A DNA stretch of 39,335 nt from Bradyrhizobium uaiense (GCF_010811875.1 NZ_VKHP01000058.1:1-39335); one strand, 5' to 3'; positions 1 through 8,204 are shown, counted from the stretch's first letter. The notes: generated by a model not told the origin, from the sequence alone. Program-made: numbers and translations.

Positions 1-14
1 ATGCGGCTCCGCTC

Positions 15-233
15 CAAGTAAGGTGAGCACCGGCAGACGGGCTCCCTCTCCCCTTGCGGGAGAGGGTGGGGAGAGGGGTATCACTCGGCGCGCTCTCAAG
101 ATGAGCTTCGATGACGCGCGGTTCGATATTGCGCGAGCCGCGCGTCTATTGATCATCGCGCCCGGGGCTACCCCTCTCCCCACCCTCTCCCGCAAGGGGA
201 GAGGGAGCCTGACCGATGTGCTCACCTTACTTG
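15..233. repeat. MITE-like element with long inverted arms
   Basis: Two nested perfect inverted repeats are visible. The outer pair is 16 bp (15-30 with 218-233). The inner pair is 40 bp (41-80 with 168-207), and its core reads ctctccccttgcgggagag. The ~90-bp centre is not obviously palindromic. The whole unit could fold into one long hairpin or behave as a non-autonomous mobile element. No coding capacity is credible here. The core resembles the arms of the elements at 1013-1161 and 2587-2785, so they are probably one broad family. Confidence 0.7.
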
Positions 234-369
234 CCGTGTGCGATCAGCCGTTCCGGCTGAAACTCTTGCACCGCCACCGCGGCCCATACATTGCTCCGAG
301 AGCAATTCCAGCATGGCTGCGCGGCGGATGGCACGCTAGAAGTGTGTGCATCCCCACGCGAGACCCATC

Positions 370-1005
370 ATGCCCCACACATCCGCTTTGCTCGGCTTTG
401 CGCTCGTCTGCCTCGGCATGGTGCTGACGCCCGGGCCGAACATGATGTACCTGATCTCGCGCTCGATCACGCAGGGGCCGGCGGCCGGCATCGTCTCGCT
501 CGGCGGCGTCGCGCTCGGCTTCGTGTTCTACATGTTGTGCGCGGCGTTCGGCATCACCGCGCTGCTGTTTGCAATTCCCTATGCCTATGACGCGCTGCGC
601 TTTGCCGGCGCGGGTTATCTGCTGTGGCTGGCGTGGCAGGCGCTCAAGCCCGGCGGCCGCTCGCCGTTCCAGGTCAAGGCGCTGAAGGTCGACGGCCCGC
701 GCAAATTGTTCGCGATGGGCTTTCTCACCAATCTGCTCAACCCGAAGATCGCGATGCTGTATCTCGCGCTGCTGCCGCAGTTCATCGATCCCACAGGCGG
801 CAGCGTGCTGACGCAGTCGCTCGCGCTCGGCTCGATCCAGATCGTGATCAGCGTCAGCGTCAACGCGATGATCGCACTCGCCGCCGGCTCGATCGCGGTG
901 TTCCTCGGCACCCGCCCGACCTGGCTGCTGGTGCAGCGCTGGCTGATGGGCACGGTGCTCGCAGGGCTTGCGATGAAGATGGCGCTCGAGGCGCGAAGGG
1001 CGTGA
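370..1005 (+). CDS. LysE/RhtB family amino-acid exporter
   Basis: A 211-residue inner-membrane protein of the length usual for LysE/RhtB translocators, which export amino acids or derivatives. The N-terminal hydrophobic helix is followed by the family signature TPGPNMMYL, and hydrophobic segments lie near residues 5-25, 40-65, 70-90, 110-135, 145-170 and 185-205. The segment MGFLTNLLNPKIAMLYL is the typical conserved loop and helix near the middle. I chose ATG 370 (MPHTSALLGF); an in-frame ATG at 346 would add eight polar residues. The substrate cannot be told from sequence. The gene stands alone, converging on the GST gene across a structured repeat. Confidence 0.88.
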   Translation: MPHTSALLGFALVCLGMVLTPGPNMMYLISRSITQGPAAGIVSLGGVALGFVFYMLCAAFGITALLFAIPYAYDALRFAGAGYLLWLAWQALKPGGRSPFQVKALKVDGPRKLFAMGFLTNLLNPKIAMLYLALLPQFIDPTGGSVLTQSLALGSIQIVISVSVNAMIALAAGSIAVFLGTRPTWLLVQRWLMGTVLAGLAMKMALEARRA

Positions 1006-1012
1006 TCTTCTT

Positions 1013-1161
1013 ACCTCGCCCCGCTTGCGGGGAGAGGTCGGATCGCATCGTTAGATGCGATCCGGGTGAGGGGGACTCACCGCAAACTCAATTCTCACCG
1101 TCGTTGCGGCACCGCCCCTCACCCCAACCCTCCCCGCAAGAGCGGGGCGAGGGAGAAGAGG
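1013..1161. repeat. Structured intergenic repeat (CCTCGCCCCGC family), copy 1
   Basis: The left arm (1014-1037) and the right arm (about 1130-1161) are imperfect inverted repeats built on ccccgcttgcgggg. Inside lies a perfect 10-bp hairpin, ggatcgcatc/gatgcgatcc (1040-1049 with 1054-1063, loop gtta). It fills the gap between two convergent genes, so it may also act as a bidirectional terminator. The same arms and inner hairpin recur at 2587-2785. Confidence 0.75.
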
Positions 1162-1162
1162 A

Positions 1163-1789
1163 TCAATCCAGCTTCGCCTCCATCCCACGCTTGGTCGCGG
1201 GGCGGGCCATCAGCGTCTCGTACCAGCGCTTGACGTTGGGGAAGTCGGCGAGATCGACCTTGTGGCGCGGGTGGCGCCAGGCCCAGCCGAGGATGGCGAA
1301 ATCGGCCACCGAGAGATCGCCGGCGACGAAATCGCGGCCATCCAGCCTGCGGTCCAGCACGCCATAGAGCCGTCGCGTCTCGGCCATGTAGCGCTTCAGG
1401 CCGTAGGCGCGGTCCTGCTCGTTTTCCAGCGCGATGAAGTGGTGCACTTGGCCCGGCATCGGGCCGAAACCGCCCATCTGCCACATCAGCCACTCATAGA
1501 CCGGGATCCGCTCCGCCAGCGGTTTCGGCAGGAACTTGCCGGTCTTCTCGCCGAGATAGAGCAGGATCGCGCCGGACTCGAAAATGCTGACCGGCTTGCC
1601 GCCGGGGCCATCGGGATCGACGATCGCCGGGATCTTGTTGTTCGGGCTGATCGCGAGGAAGGCGGGCGCCATCTGCTCGCCCTTGCCGATATTCACCGGG
1701 ATCACCTTGTAGGGCAGCCCCATTTCCTCGAGCGCGACCGAAATCTTGCGGCCATTGGGCGTGTTCCAGGTGTGCAGCTCGATGGTCAT
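1163..1789 (-). CDS. Glutathione S-transferase, YfcG/Nu-class-like
   Basis: 208 residues with an N-terminal thioredoxin-like domain (about 1-85) and an all-helical C-terminal domain (about 90-205). TPNGRKISVALEE, SPNNKIPAIVDPDG and FESGAILLYLGEKTG match the E. coli YfcG/YghU group closely, including the cis-Pro of KIPAI and the ESGAI glutathione-binding turn. Members of this group are glutathione-dependent disulfide-bond oxidoreductases rather than classic conjugating GSTs, so a thiol-redox role is likely. The start (MTIELHTWNTP) is set by the domain boundary. The frame stays open about 300 bases further upstream, but that part has no family resemblance. Divergent from pyrE with a 220-bp gap. 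Confidence 0.9.
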   Translation of the reverse strand: MTIELHTWNTPNGRKISVALEEMGLPYKVIPVNIGKGEQMAPAFLAISPNNKIPAIVDPDGPGGKPVSIFESGAILLYLGEKTGKFLPKPLAERIPVYEWLMWQMGGFGPMPGQVHHFIALENEQDRAYGLKRYMAETRRLYGVLDRRLDGRDFVAGDLSVADFAILGWAWRHPRHKVDLADFPNVKRWYETLMARPATKRGMEAKLD

Positions 1790-2009
1790 TTCCGCTTCCC
1801 GTGCAAGTGTTTGGCCGAGCGTTTGGCGCCTGCTTACGGGGAATGGAACGGCCGCACAACCGCGCTTTCCGCACACGGCTGCGCTGAAAATGGCGGCGCG
1901 GGCACTGTTGACGGCGGGATATACCCGCTGGAATGTGCCGGTAACCGCCGATAGATTGCCGGCCGCCTGAGACCCCAAGAAATCCCAACACCCTCCAAGG
2001 GAAAACGCC

Positions 2010-2573
2010 TTGTCCAAATCAGCTTCCCGCGCCCGCCTCGCCGAGATCATCCGCAAGCGTTCGTTCGGCCGCGGCGAGATCACGTTGGCGTCGGGCCGCA
2101 AGAGCGACTTCTATTTCAACCTGAAGCCGACGATGCTCGATCCCGAAGGCGCTGCATTGCTCGCCGAGCTGACCTATGAAGCACTGAAGGACGACAGGCT
2201 CGATCTCGTCGGCGGGCTCGAGATGGGCGCGGTGCCGCTCGCCGGCGCCATCGCACAGCTCTCCTGGCTGAAGGGCCACCCGATCGCCGCCTTCTTCGTG
2301 CGCAAGAAGCCGAAGGAGCACGGCGCGCGGCTTTCGGTCGAAGGCCTCGCCAAGGGCGAGACGCTGGTGGGCAAGCGCATCGTGATCGTCGAGGACGTCA
2401 CCACGACAGGCGGATCGGCGCTGAAGGCGGCGGAAGCCGTGCGCGAGGCCGGCGGCGAGATCGCGCTGGTCTTCACCATGGTCGACCGCGAGGAAGGCGC
2501 GACCGAGACATTTACCGAGGCCGGCTTGCCGTTCCGCGCGCTGTACAAGGCCAGCGAGTTCCTGAAGGACTGA
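2010..2573 (+). CDS. pyrE: Orotate phosphoribosyltransferase
   Basis: 187 residues catalysing orotate + PRPP to orotidine 5'-phosphate + PPi in cytoplasmic pyrimidine biosynthesis. The PRPP-binding signature VIVEDVTTTGGSALKAAEAV is complete, and GGLEMGAVPLAGAIA and FFVRKKPKEHG (the catalytic loop region with Lys) are present. The start is TTG, preceded by a purine-rich stretch (caagggaaaa). This also fits the onset of family similarity at ARLAEIIRKRSFGRGEITLASG. Single gene, followed directly by a structured repeat. Confidence 0.95.
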   Translation: MSKSASRARLAEIIRKRSFGRGEITLASGRKSDFYFNLKPTMLDPEGAALLAELTYEALKDDRLDLVGGLEMGAVPLAGAIAQLSWLKGHPIAAFFVRKKPKEHGARLSVEGLAKGETLVGKRIVIVEDVTTTGGSALKAAEAVREAGGEIALVFTMVDREEGATETFTEAGLPFRALYKASEFLKD

Positions 2574-2586
2574 GGTTCTCTCCTCA

Positions 2587-2785
2587 CCTCGCCCCGCTTG
2601 CGGGGAGAGGCATAGGCCGCCTGCGGCGGCCGTATCTCAAGGACGCCGAAGCAAAGCTTCGGCTATGTCGCATCGTAAGATGCGATCCGGGTGAGGGGGT
2701 ACAGGTCTAACCTCGTTTGCAATTCGCGGATGCAGCCCCTCACCCCGACCCTCTCCCCGCAAGAGCGGGGCGAGGGAGAAGAGGG
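2587..2785. repeat. Structured intergenic repeat (CCTCGCCCCGC family), copy 2
   Basis: It starts with the same arm as copy 1 (cctcgccccgcttgcgggga) and ends with the inverted arm rich in cccgcaagagcggggcgagg. It shares the inner stretch tgcgatccgggtgaggggg. It is about 50 bases longer than copy 1 because of extra inner palindromes (ggccgcctgcggcggcc and gaagcaaagcttc). It sits immediately after the pyrE stop, in the gap before the DUF2865 gene. Confidence 0.75.
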
Positions 2786-2937
2786 GTTCGCGCAACCCCG
2801 CCTTCTTCTTGTGACGCCGTCACGCCCGATCAATCGCTCGTTTACCATCCCACCCTATGGTGAATCCGCCGGGGCACTTTGTCGCCGCGGCGCGTCGGGT
2901 GGAGTTGGCGTTGCGTACAGAGTTGAGTGATCGGCGC

Positions 2938-3735
2938 ATGCGGCGCCGCGTGATCCTTGCCGCCGCAGCCGTTGCGGGTTCCGTGCTGGTCGTGCCCGCA
3001 CCCGTCTCAGCCGAAGGGCTGTTCGACTTCTTCTTCGGCGGTTCCCAGAAGCAGCAGGGCCGGCAGGCCCCGCCGCAAGCCAATTTCTTCGCCGATCCGT
3101 TCGGCCTCAACCAGCAGCCGGAACGGCAGACATCCGCACCTCAATCGGCAACGCGCGTGGCCGGTTCCGGACCGGCCTATTGCGTGCGCAGCTGCGACGG
3201 CAAGTATTTTCCGCTGACGATGCGCGGCAACGCGACGCCGGCGCAGCTCTGCCAGGCCTTCTGTCCGGCAAGCGCCACCAAGGTCTATTACGGCAGCCAT
3301 ATCGACAGCTCCGCCTCGAGCACCGGCGAACGCTACGCCGACAGCGAGAACGCCTTCGCCTATCGCAAGGCGTTGCGCGCCGACTGCACCTGCAACGGCC
3401 GCGACCCGGCAGGGCTCGCGCCGGTCGACCTCACCCTCGACGCCTCGCTGAAGGCCGGTGACGTGATCGCGACCACCGACGGCCTGGTCGCCTATACCGG
3501 CATCCGCGTCGGCAACGAGCAGTCGTTCGACTTCACCCCGGTCGCCTCCTATCCCGGGTTGACCGCGGCGGTCCGCGCCCGGCTCGGCGAAATGAAGGTC
3601 GCTCCGGTCAGCGCCGAGCTCGCGAGCGACGCGCCGCTGCCGGAAACCAGCCGCGATGTCGCGCCGCCGGCGCCGTCGTCGGTTGTGCCGAAGGGCAGCG
3701 CCGCAAAGCCCGCCAAGCGGGCCGAGGCGAACTGA
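2938..3735 (+). CDS. Secreted DUF2865 family protein
   Basis: 265 residues. From ATG 2938 (MRRRVILAAAAVAG) the protein opens with a clear Sec signal peptide, cleaved around APVSA-EG, so a periplasmic or surface location is likely. After a Gln/Pro-rich linker comes a Cys-rich domain: AYCVRSCDGKYFPL, CQAFCPAS, ADCTCNG, with six to seven cysteines that probably form disulfides. These features and YYGSHID match the DUF2865 domain of Bradyrhizobiaceae, whose function is unknown. The tail (about 225-265) is Ala/Pro/Lys-rich. An in-frame ATG at 2857 would bury the signal peptide behind 27 residues, so I prefer 2938. Confidence 0.82.
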   Translation: MRRRVILAAAAVAGSVLVVPAPVSAEGLFDFFFGGSQKQQGRQAPPQANFFADPFGLNQQPERQTSAPQSATRVAGSGPAYCVRSCDGKYFPLTMRGNATPAQLCQAFCPASATKVYYGSHIDSSASSTGERYADSENAFAYRKALRADCTCNGRDPAGLAPVDLTLDASLKAGDVIATTDGLVAYTGIRVGNEQSFDFTPVASYPGLTAAVRARLGEMKVAPVSAELASDAPLPETSRDVAPPAPSSVVPKGSAAKPAKRAEAN

Positions 3736-3760
3736 GGGTTGCGAGCTGTGCGGGCGCCTG

Positions 3761-4192
3761 TCAGCGCGCCACGATCACGCCGATCACGTTCGGCGCAGCC
3801 AGGTACTTCTCCTCGATCGCGGCCCGCGCAGCGGCGCGGTTCTCCGGGTTGAGGAGGCCGCGCTTCTCGGCGAGGATCATCCAGCAATAGCCCCACCAGT
3901 CGGTCAGCATGCCGTGATCGTCGACGAGGTCGTAGCCCTGCTCGCCGGCGAAGATCCGCGCATGCGCTTCGTCGAGCGTATCGAGCCAGGCGTGATCCTC
4001 GAGCGAAAACAGCTCGTCGCTGAAATCATCCGTGGTGTAGCCCCAGATCGACATGCAGACCGCGTTGAACTCGCGATCGAGCTGGTCGTCGTCGATCGGC
4101 TGGCGCCGCGAGGCCTGATGCAGCCGCGACAGCGAGCGGGCGAAATCCGCGATGCGGGTGAGAGCGAATTGATCGAAGGCGATGGTGGACAT
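3761..4192 (-). CDS. Hypothetical protein, 143 residues
   Basis: I do not recognise a family. The protein is soluble-looking, acidic and aromatic-rich (DDFSDELFSLEDHAWLDTLDE, then DWWGYCWMILAEKRGLL), with no signal peptide or membrane segment. The start MSTIAFDQF has a GAGG sequence about 7 bases upstream on the minus strand. Codon use is typical of the window (GC-rich third positions), which supports a real gene. It converges with the DUF2865 gene, leaving about 25 bases between stops. Mostly helical by composition; no catalytic motif stands out. Confidence 0.72.
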   Translation of the reverse strand: MSTIAFDQFALTRIADFARSLSRLHQASRRQPIDDDQLDREFNAVCMSIWGYTTDDFSDELFSLEDHAWLDTLDEAHARIFAGEQGYDLVDDHGMLTDWWGYCWMILAEKRGLLNPENRAAARAAIEEKYLAAPNVIGVIVAR

Positions 4193-4323
4193 GTAGTCCT
4201 CGCGGAGGCTGGGAGACCCTAGGTATTGTATCGGCGCAGCGCCGAATCATAATGATATATCAAAGACTTGCTAAAGTGTTCTTAATTCGTTCTGATTGGT
4301 TAAGGACTGGAACTTTCCTTCCG

Positions 4324-4461
4324 TCAACTCCATCCCCTCTTGGTCAGAAGCGGGCCAACAGTCACCGCGATCAGTATCAGCGCGAGGAACAGCATAAAAA
4401 GGATGAAGCCACAGACCGCCCCGAAGGATCTCTCAGGAGGTGGAGGTGGAACGTAAGTCAT
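4324..4461 (-). CDS. Small single-span membrane protein, 45 residues
   Basis: A short open frame below usual ORF cut-offs. It encodes MTYVPPPPPERSFGAVCG followed by a ~22-residue hydrophobic helix rich in Leu/Ile/Phe, and ends with the positively charged tail LLTKRGWS. An AAGGGG ribosome-binding sequence sits about 6 bases before the ATG on the minus strand. The organisation (Pro-rich N-terminus, one membrane helix, basic C-terminus) is that of many small bacterial inner-membrane proteins. Function unknown. The surrounding ~440 bases hold no other gene. Confidence 0.6.
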   Translation of the reverse strand: MTYVPPPPPERSFGAVCGFILFMLFLALILIAVTVGPLLTKRGWS

Positions 4462-4566
4462 GCAGGCCCCTTAGTTGCGACTTCCAGATAGTCGCCGCCC
4501 AGTGTCTCAATTGCCGGTTGCGAGTGTCCTAACTAGGACAGTACCGGTTTATGGATCATTTTTAAG

Positions 4567-4966
4567 CGTCGTCCTGGCGAAAGCCAGGACCCATTACCCC
4601 GATAGGCTGAGATATCGCGAGCTTTGGCCACGTATGAGCACCGCCGGCAGCTACTACGTCTACATTCTCGCGAGCCGGCATCACGGCACGATCTACGTCG
4701 GCGTGACGAACGATATTCGCCTGCGGCTCGAACTGCATCGTTCGGGCCGAGGCTCCAAGTTTGTCTACAAATACCGGGTCTTCCGTCTCGTTCACATCGA
4801 AGAATTTGCCACACCGCAGGAAGCGATCGCCCGCGAGAAGCAACTGAAGTTCTGGAAGCGCGATTGGAAGATCAAGCTGATCGAAGCGGACAATCCGGAT
4901 TGGAACGACCGGTCCGACCTCATTTGACAGTCGGGGTAATGGGTCCTGGCTTTCGCCAGGACGACG
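4567..4966. mobile_element. Inverted-repeat-bounded GIY-YIG cassette
   Basis: Perfect 36-bp inverted repeats (4567-4602 and 4931-4966) bracket exactly one gene. Each arm contains its own hairpin: gtcctggc-gaaa-gccaggac at 4571-4590, and gtcctggc-tttc-gccaggac at 4943-4962. The repeat type is of the kind found scattered between Bradyrhizobium genes. The layout of a REP-like palindrome, a nuclease gene and an inverted palindrome resembles REP/RAYT units, but with a GIY-YIG nuclease in place of a tyrosine transposase. Mobility is inferred, not shown. Confidence 0.5.
4634..4927 (+). CDS. GIY-YIG nuclease domain protein, 97 residues
   Basis: A single-domain protein of the UvrC/YhbQ-like GIY-YIG superfamily. 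The variant signature is YYVYILAS...TIYVGVTND (residues about 7-27), followed by the conserved Arg in RLRLELH, KFVYKYRV, and the glutamate-bearing segment EEFATPQEAIAREKQLKFW. NPDW near the C-terminus is also typical. Such proteins cut or nick DNA, often structured DNA. The start at ATG 4634 gives the normal domain length; the frame runs open upstream through the left repeat, where translation would be repeat sequence. The stop lies 3 bases before the right inverted repeat. Confidence 0.88.
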   Translation: MSTAGSYYVYILASRHHGTIYVGVTNDIRLRLELHRSGRGSKFVYKYRVFRLVHIEEFATPQEAIAREKQLKFWKRDWKIKLIEADNPDWNDRSDLI

Positions 4967-5026
4967 ATGTGGCGCGAGCGAGCATCATCGCCCCGTCGCG
5001 CGCGGTCGCCGTCCCCGAAAGCAATT

Positions 5027-5053
5027 CGGGCCGCTGACTAAGTCAGCGGCCCG
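5027..5053. terminator. Perfect 13-bp palindrome, possible terminator
   Basis: cgggccgctgact (5027-5039) pairs perfectly with agtcagcggcccg (5041-5053) around a single central base. This would form a very stable hairpin. There is no real T-tract on the plus strand (ttgaaaattgc follows). It lies downstream of the GIY-YIG cassette and of the leftward small secreted gene at 5204-5437, so it could end either transcript, or it could be a protein-binding palindrome. Confidence 0.4.
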
Positions 5054-5203
5054 TTGAAAATTGCTTCGGTATGAAATGCGTCGGAGCTGGAAAAATGTGC
5101 CCGCCCCACGAGCGACAGGTGTGGTTGTAAAGGACTTGTTAAGCCTTGGAAATCCGTATCACCACGGTGTCCCAACCGGCGCATGAAAGCGCATTGCGCG
5201 TGT

Positions 5204-5437
5204 TCAATTCGCTGCGGACAGCAGCTTGTCGCCGCAGGCGTTCGCGTAGAACTTGCCACCGCATTGATGCTTGATGGCGGCGCAGCGCGCGGCGGGCGAA
5301 GCGTTCTGCGCCACGCTGAAGCTGCACGTCAGGCCGTCCGCGCTGCGGCCGCCTCTGCCTGCTGCGTAGGCTGCGCTGGTCGCCGTGATGCACACCACGA
5401 GCAATGCTGCGGCCGCGATTTCGATCAACAATCTCAT
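5204..5437 (-). CDS. Small secreted Cys-containing protein, 77 residues
   Basis: From the ATG at 5437 the product begins MRLLIEIAAAALLVVCITA, a Sec signal peptide with probable cleavage after AAYA. The ~50-residue mature part has four cysteines (LTCSFSV, ARCAAIKHQCGGKF, NACGDKLL), suggesting two disulfides in the periplasm. A GGAGG ribosome-binding site (5445-5449 on the minus strand) sits about 8 bases before this ATG and decides the start. The open frame extends to 5611, but that extension lacks a ribosome-binding site and would hide the signal peptide. Function unknown. Divergent from glgP. Confidence 0.75.
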   Translation of the reverse strand: MRLLIEIAAAALLVVCITATSAAYAAGRGGRSADGLTCSFSVAQNASPAARCAAIKHQCGGKFYANACGDKLLSAAN

Positions 5438-5693
5438 CACGCATCCTCCGCCGATTGTCGGAAAATCCCGGCTTTCACAGCGCGATCGTAGCACCGGTGC
5501 CAGCAGGCCCGGAAGGTTCCCGGAGCGGCCCGGTCCTTGCATAAAATCGAGGCAGCGCCGGGTTTGGCCTTGTCCCGGACAGTTTCGGTTGCCATGCAAG
5601 GCGCGTATCATTGCGTTGGAACATGATCGAGAAACCGTGGATACCGGATTTCCGAGGGGATCATGCTCAAATCTGAACGGCAGGGATTGGGCG

Positions 5694-8204
5694 TTGCAGG
5701 AACAGACAAACTACCCGGCATTGAACCAGCCGATCGACGAACTGGCGCTGACCGAGATCAAGGGCGCGATCCTGGCCAAGCTGCGGCTTGCGATCGGCAA
5801 GGACGCCACGGTCGCAACCAGGCGCGACTGGTACAAGGCGGCGGCGCTGACACTGCGCGACCGCATCGTGCACCACTGGCTGACGGCCGAGAAGCAGACC
5901 TACGACGCCGGTGCCAAGCGCGTCTATTATCTCTCGCTCGAATTCCTGATCGGCCGCCTGTTCACCGACGCGCTGAATAATATGGGGCTGCTGCCGCTGT
6001 TCGAGGCGGCGCTCGGCGACCTCGGCGTTGATCTCTCCGACCTGCGCAAATGCGAGCCGGATGCGGCGCTCGGCAATGGCGGCCTCGGCCGGCTCGCGGC
6101 CTGCTTCATGGAAAGCATGGCGACGCTGGCGATCCCGGCGACCGGCTACGGCATCCGCTACGATTTCGGCCTGTTCCGGCAGATCATGAATCACGGCTGG
6201 CAACAGGAATATCCCGACGAATGGCTCGCCTTCGGCAACCCCTGGGAATTCCAGCGGCCGGAGGTGGTCTACAACGTCCATTTCGGCGGCCATGTCGAGC
6301 ATGTCGACGAGCGCGGCCGCGACCGCGCTACCTGGCACCCGGCGGAAACCGTCGAGGCGATGGCCTACGACACGCCGATCGTCGGCTGGCGCGGCCAGCA
6401 CGTCAACGCGCTGCGGCTGTGGTCGGCGCACGCGCCCGATCCGCTCCAGCTCGACGTGTTCAACTCAGGCGACTACGTCTCGGCCAGCGCCGAGCAGGCG
6501 CGCGCGGAAGCGATCTGCAAATTCCTCTATCCGAACGACGAGAGCGCGGCGGGCCGCGAGCTCCGGCTGCGCCAGGAATATTTCTTCGTCTCGGCCTCGT
6601 TGCAGGATCTGGTGAAGCGGCATCTCGCCTCGGACGGCGGCCTGCGCAACCTCGCGCAGAAGGCGGCGGTGCAGCTCAACGACACCCATCCGAGCCTTGC
6701 TGTCACCGAGTTGATGCGCATCCTGGTCGACCTGCACAGCTTCCGCTGGGACGAGGCCTGGAAGATCACGGTCGCGACGCTGTCCTACACCAACCACACG
6801 CTGCTGCCGGAGGCGCTCGAGACCTGGCCGGTCGAACTGTTCGAGCGGCTGCTGCCGCGACATCTCGAGATCATCTACCGCATCAACGTGGCCCATCTCG
6901 CGCTCGCCGAGGAGCGCTTCCCCGGCGACATCGAATACCGCGCCTCGGTCTCGCTGATCGACGAGCGCAGCGGCCGCCGGGTGCGGATGGGCCAGCTCGC
7001 CTTCGTCGGCTCGCACCGCATCAACGGCGTCTCCGCGATGCATTCGGACCTGATGAAGGAGACCGTGTTCCACGACCTCCACCATCTCTATCCCCAGCGC
7101 ATCACCAACAAGACCAACGGCATCACCTTCCGCCGCTGGCTGATGCTGGCCAATCCGCGGCTGACCGCGCTGCTGCGCGAGACCTGCGGCGAAGCCGTGC
7201 TCGACGACTTCTCGTTGCTCGAGCGGCTGGAGACCCATTCGAGCGATCTCGAATTCCAGAAGCGCTTCCGCGACGTCAAGCATCACAACAAGCTGGCGCT
7301 GGCGCGGCTGATCGGCGAGCGCAACCACATCAAGGTCGACCCGTCGGCGCTGTTCGACGTGCAGATCAAGCGTATCCACGAATACAAGCGGCAGCTGCTC
7401 AACATCCTGGAGACGATCGCGCTCTACCACGCGATGAAGGACGATCCGGGTGCGAACTGGGTGCCGCGGGTCAAAATCTTCGCCGGCAAGGCGGCGGCGA
7501 GCTACCGCTACGCCAAGCTGATCATCAAACTGATCAACGACGTCGCCGAGGTCGTCAACAATGACGCCTCGCTCGGCGGCAGGCTGAAGGTCGCCTTCCT
7601 CGCCGACTACAATGTCAGCCTCGCCGAGGTGATCATCCCCGCCGCCGACCTCTCCGAGCAGATCTCGACCGCCGGCATGGAGGCCTCCGGCACCGGCAAC
7701 ATGAAGCTGGCGCTGAATGGTGCGCTGACCATCGGCACGCTCGACGGCGCCAATATCGAGATCCGCGACGCGGTCGGCGAGGAAAACATCGCGATCTTCG
7801 GCCTCGAAGCCGGCGACGTCATGGTCCGCCGCAAGCAGGGACTCGATGCCAGCGACGCGATCCGCAACTCACCGCGGCTCGAGCGCGCGATCCGCGCCGT
7901 CGAAAGCGGCGAGTTCTCGCCCGGCGATGCCGCGCGCTTCGCCTCGATCGGGCATGCGCTGCGCTATCTCGACCACTACATGGTCTCGGCCGATTTCGAT
8001 TCCTACTACGACGCACAGCGCGGCATCGACGCGCGCTGGCAGGTGCCGCCGGCCTGGACCCGCGCCTCGATCCTCAACGTGGCGCGCATGGTGTGGTTCT
8101 CCTCCGACCGCACCATTCGCGAATATGCCGAGGACATCTGGCACGTGCCGGTACACCCAGGCGCCTCGCCGCTATTGGGCACCCAGCGTGAGGCGAAGGG
8201 GTAA
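5694..8204 (+). CDS. glgP: Glycogen/starch/alpha-glucan phosphorylase
   Basis: About 836 residues, the usual length for bacterial GlgP. It releases glucose-1-phosphate from alpha-1,4-glucans using pyridoxal phosphate. Family blocks run in order: RVYYLSLEFLIGR, LGNGGLGRLAACF, YGIRYDFGLF, QLNDTHPSLAVTEL, ITNKTNGITFRRW, QIKRIHEYKRQLLN and the PLP site EASGTGNMKLALNGA, with the PLP lysine about residue 671. The start is uncertain. TTG 5694 (after a purine-rich gcaggga) puts family similarity near the N-terminus. GTG 5637 is also in frame, and the frame is open back to 5385 with no family resemblance. No glgA, glgB or glgC lies nearby, so the gene is isolated here. Confidence 0.95.
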   Translation: MQEQTNYPALNQPIDELALTEIKGAILAKLRLAIGKDATVATRRDWYKAAALTLRDRIVHHWLTAEKQTYDAGAKRVYYLSLEFLIGRLFTDALNNMGLLPLFEAALGDLGVDLSDLRKCEPDAALGNGGLGRLAACFMESMATLAIPATGYGIRYDFGLFRQIMNHGWQQEYPDEWLAFGNPWEFQRPEVVYNVHFGGHVEHVDERGRDRATWHPAETVEAMAYDTPIVGWRGQHVNALRLWSAHAPDPLQLDVFNSGDYVSASAEQARAEAICKFLYPNDESAAGRELRLRQEYFFVSASLQDLVKRHLASDGGLRNLAQKAAVQLNDTHPSLAVTELMRILVDLHSFRWDEAWKITVATLSYTNHTLLPEALETWPVELFERLLPRHLEIIYRINVAHLALAEERFPGDIEYRASVSLIDERSGRRVRMGQLAFVGSHRINGVSAMHSDLMKETVFHDLHHLYPQRITNKTNGITFRRWLMLANPRLTALLRETCGEAVLDDFSLLERLETHSSDLEFQKRFRDVKHHNKLALARLIGERNHIKVDPSALFDVQIKRIHEYKRQLLNILETIALYHAMKDDPGANWVPRVKIFAGKAAASYRYAKLIIKLINDVAEVVNNDASLGGRLKVAFLADYNVSLAEVIIPAADLSEQISTAGMEASGTGNMKLALNGALTIGTLDGANIEIRDAVGEENIAIFGLEAGDVMVRRKQGLDASDAIRNSPRLERAIRAVESGEFSPGDAARFASIGHALRYLDHYMVSADFDSYYDAQRGIDARWQVPPAWTRASILNVARMVWFSSDRTIREYAEDIWHVPVHPGASPLLGTQREAKG

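Noticed and set aside
1163..2101. 312-residue version of the GST with a long N-terminal extension
   Set aside because: Family similarity begins at MTIELHTWNTP (1789). The extension overlaps the pyrE start and shows no domain.
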